The notes beneath the pieces are model-generated. The model had not been told where the DNA came from. It saw nothing but the letters and a program-made list of their open reading frames with translations, and searched no databases. The translations under genes and the position numbers were made by a program. This document shows positions 5,026 to 5,728 of a stretch of 5,728 bases of DNA, in pieces. The stretch lies in contig JAUNBN010000096.1 of assembly GCA_030527085.1 (NCBI GenBank), positions 1-5,728 on the forward strand. The letters run 5' to 3'. Each line of letters begins with the position of its first letter. Within the stretch, counting starts at the first letter, position 1. The DNA comes from Oscillospiraceae bacterium. Lineage in GTDB: Bacteria > Bacillota > Clostridia > Oscillospirales > Ruminococcaceae.

Positions 5026-5728
5026 ACCTGCTTCAATCCATTTTTTCAGTGGGCTTCGCAAGCTCCGTCATAAGAATAACTGTGCCTATCCTGCTGGCGG
5101 CGCTAGCCGCAACAATGACCTCCCGCGCCGGTGTTTCCAATATCGGCATTGAGGGCACTATGTCCATGACGGCGCTCTTCGCCATCATCTTCAGCTCTCT
5201 CAGCGGCAGCCTCTTTGTAGGCGTGCTCGGCGCGGTGCTTATCGGCATTTTGCTCTCGCTCTTTATCGGCGTTTTCGCCTACCAGCTCAAGACCAACATC
5301 ATCCTCTGCGGTATAGCGGTCAACATGCTCGGGCAGGGCGGCGCGGTAATGTTCCTCTATATGTTTACGGGAGCCAAGAGCGACACCGCCAGCCTCGGAG
5401 CCTTCAGCCTGCCCACGCTTTTTAACAACATACCCATAATAGGCGGGCACTCTGTTTTGACCTATATCGCCTTCCTGCTGGTAATTGTGGTCTATATCCT
5501 GCTCTACAAAACCCCGCTGGGCGTCAGAATACGCGCCGTGGGCGAGAACCCGAACGCCGCCGATTCGGTGGGCGTGAGCGTTAATAAGATAAGATATCTC
5601 TCCCTCGCGCTCTGCGGCGCAATTGCGGGCCTCTCCGGCGCTTATATGTCCATGTCCTATATGAGCATGTTCAGCAAGGGCATGATAGCCGGGCGCGGCT
5701 TTATAGCTCTGGCGGCCGAGGCGATGGG
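5022..5728 (+). CDS. ABC importer permease, second of pair (NupQ/YufQ-like), 3' end missing
   Basis: The first 235 codons are present and the frame is open to the window edge; relatives have roughly 300-320 residues, so about three quarters is visible. The ATG at 5022 overlaps the previous stop (ATGA). It has a near-ideal Shine-Dalgarno, AGGAGGTGA (5006-5014), seven bases upstream, a sign of coupled and efficient translation. The BPD_transp_2 landmarks are clear: RAGVSNIGIEGTM (35-47) after the first membrane segment, the cytoplasmic AVGENPNAADSVGV coupling region (172-185), and GRGFIALAAEAMG at the cut end. Hydrophobic segments at about 16-32, 48-80, 95-112 and 145-163 are membrane-spanning. 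It should pair with the upstream permease to form the heterodimeric channel. No sign of disruption is visible before the edge. Confidence 0.92.
   Translation, partial: MNLLQSIFSVGFASSVIRITVPILLAALAATMTSRAGVSNIGIEGTMSMTALFAIIFSSLSGSLFVGVLGAVLIGILLSLFIGVFAYQLKTNIILCGIAVNMLGQGGAVMFLYMFTGAKSDTASLGAFSLPTLFNNIPIIGGHSVLTYIAFLLVIVVYILLYKTPLGVRIRAVGENPNAADSVGVSVNKIRYLSLALCGAIAGLSGAYMSMSYMSMFSKGMIAGRGFIALAAEAM

Overview
The window looks like chromosomal DNA from a Gram-positive Clostridia-type bacterium, possibly a gut Oscillospiraceae-like lineage. The signs are strong Shine-Dalgarno sites before every visible start, a consensus sigma-A promoter, a lipoprotein signal with a Ser/Glu/Gly-rich linker after the cysteine, and a moderately high GC content (mid-50s percent by eye). 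The taxonomic placement is inference; nothing here is a phylogenetic marker.

Bases 1-926 are the 3' part of a gene for a probably secreted M28-family zinc peptidase with all metal ligands visible. It ends in a likely intrinsic terminator overlapping its last codons. Bases 927-1151 are a non-coding regulatory region. It holds a perfect-consensus promoter (TTGACA, 16 nt, TATAAT), a small palindrome just upstream of the -35 box, and an approximately 110-nt leader dense in inverted repeats.

From 1152 to the end runs one transport operon: a BMP-family substrate-binding lipoprotein (1152-2282), a double-domain ABC ATPase (2385-3947), and two BPD_transp_2-type permeases (3937-5025, and 5022 to beyond the window). 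The last three genes overlap by 11 and 4 bases and are surely translationally coupled. The binding protein is set apart from them by a 102-base spacer with two hairpins. The layout matches the NupNOPQ/BmpA-NupABC nucleoside importers of Firmicutes; spirochaete RfuABCD (riboflavin) shares the same architecture. The lipoprotein would capture the ligand outside the membrane, the permease pair would form the channel, and the ATPase would power uptake.

This is a recognisable type of operon, and I see no wholly new system. The points most worth checking are regulatory: the structured leader, a spacer hairpin whose 3' arm can alternatively pair with the ATPase gene's ribosome binding site, and the contrast in codon use between the binding protein and the rest of the operon.
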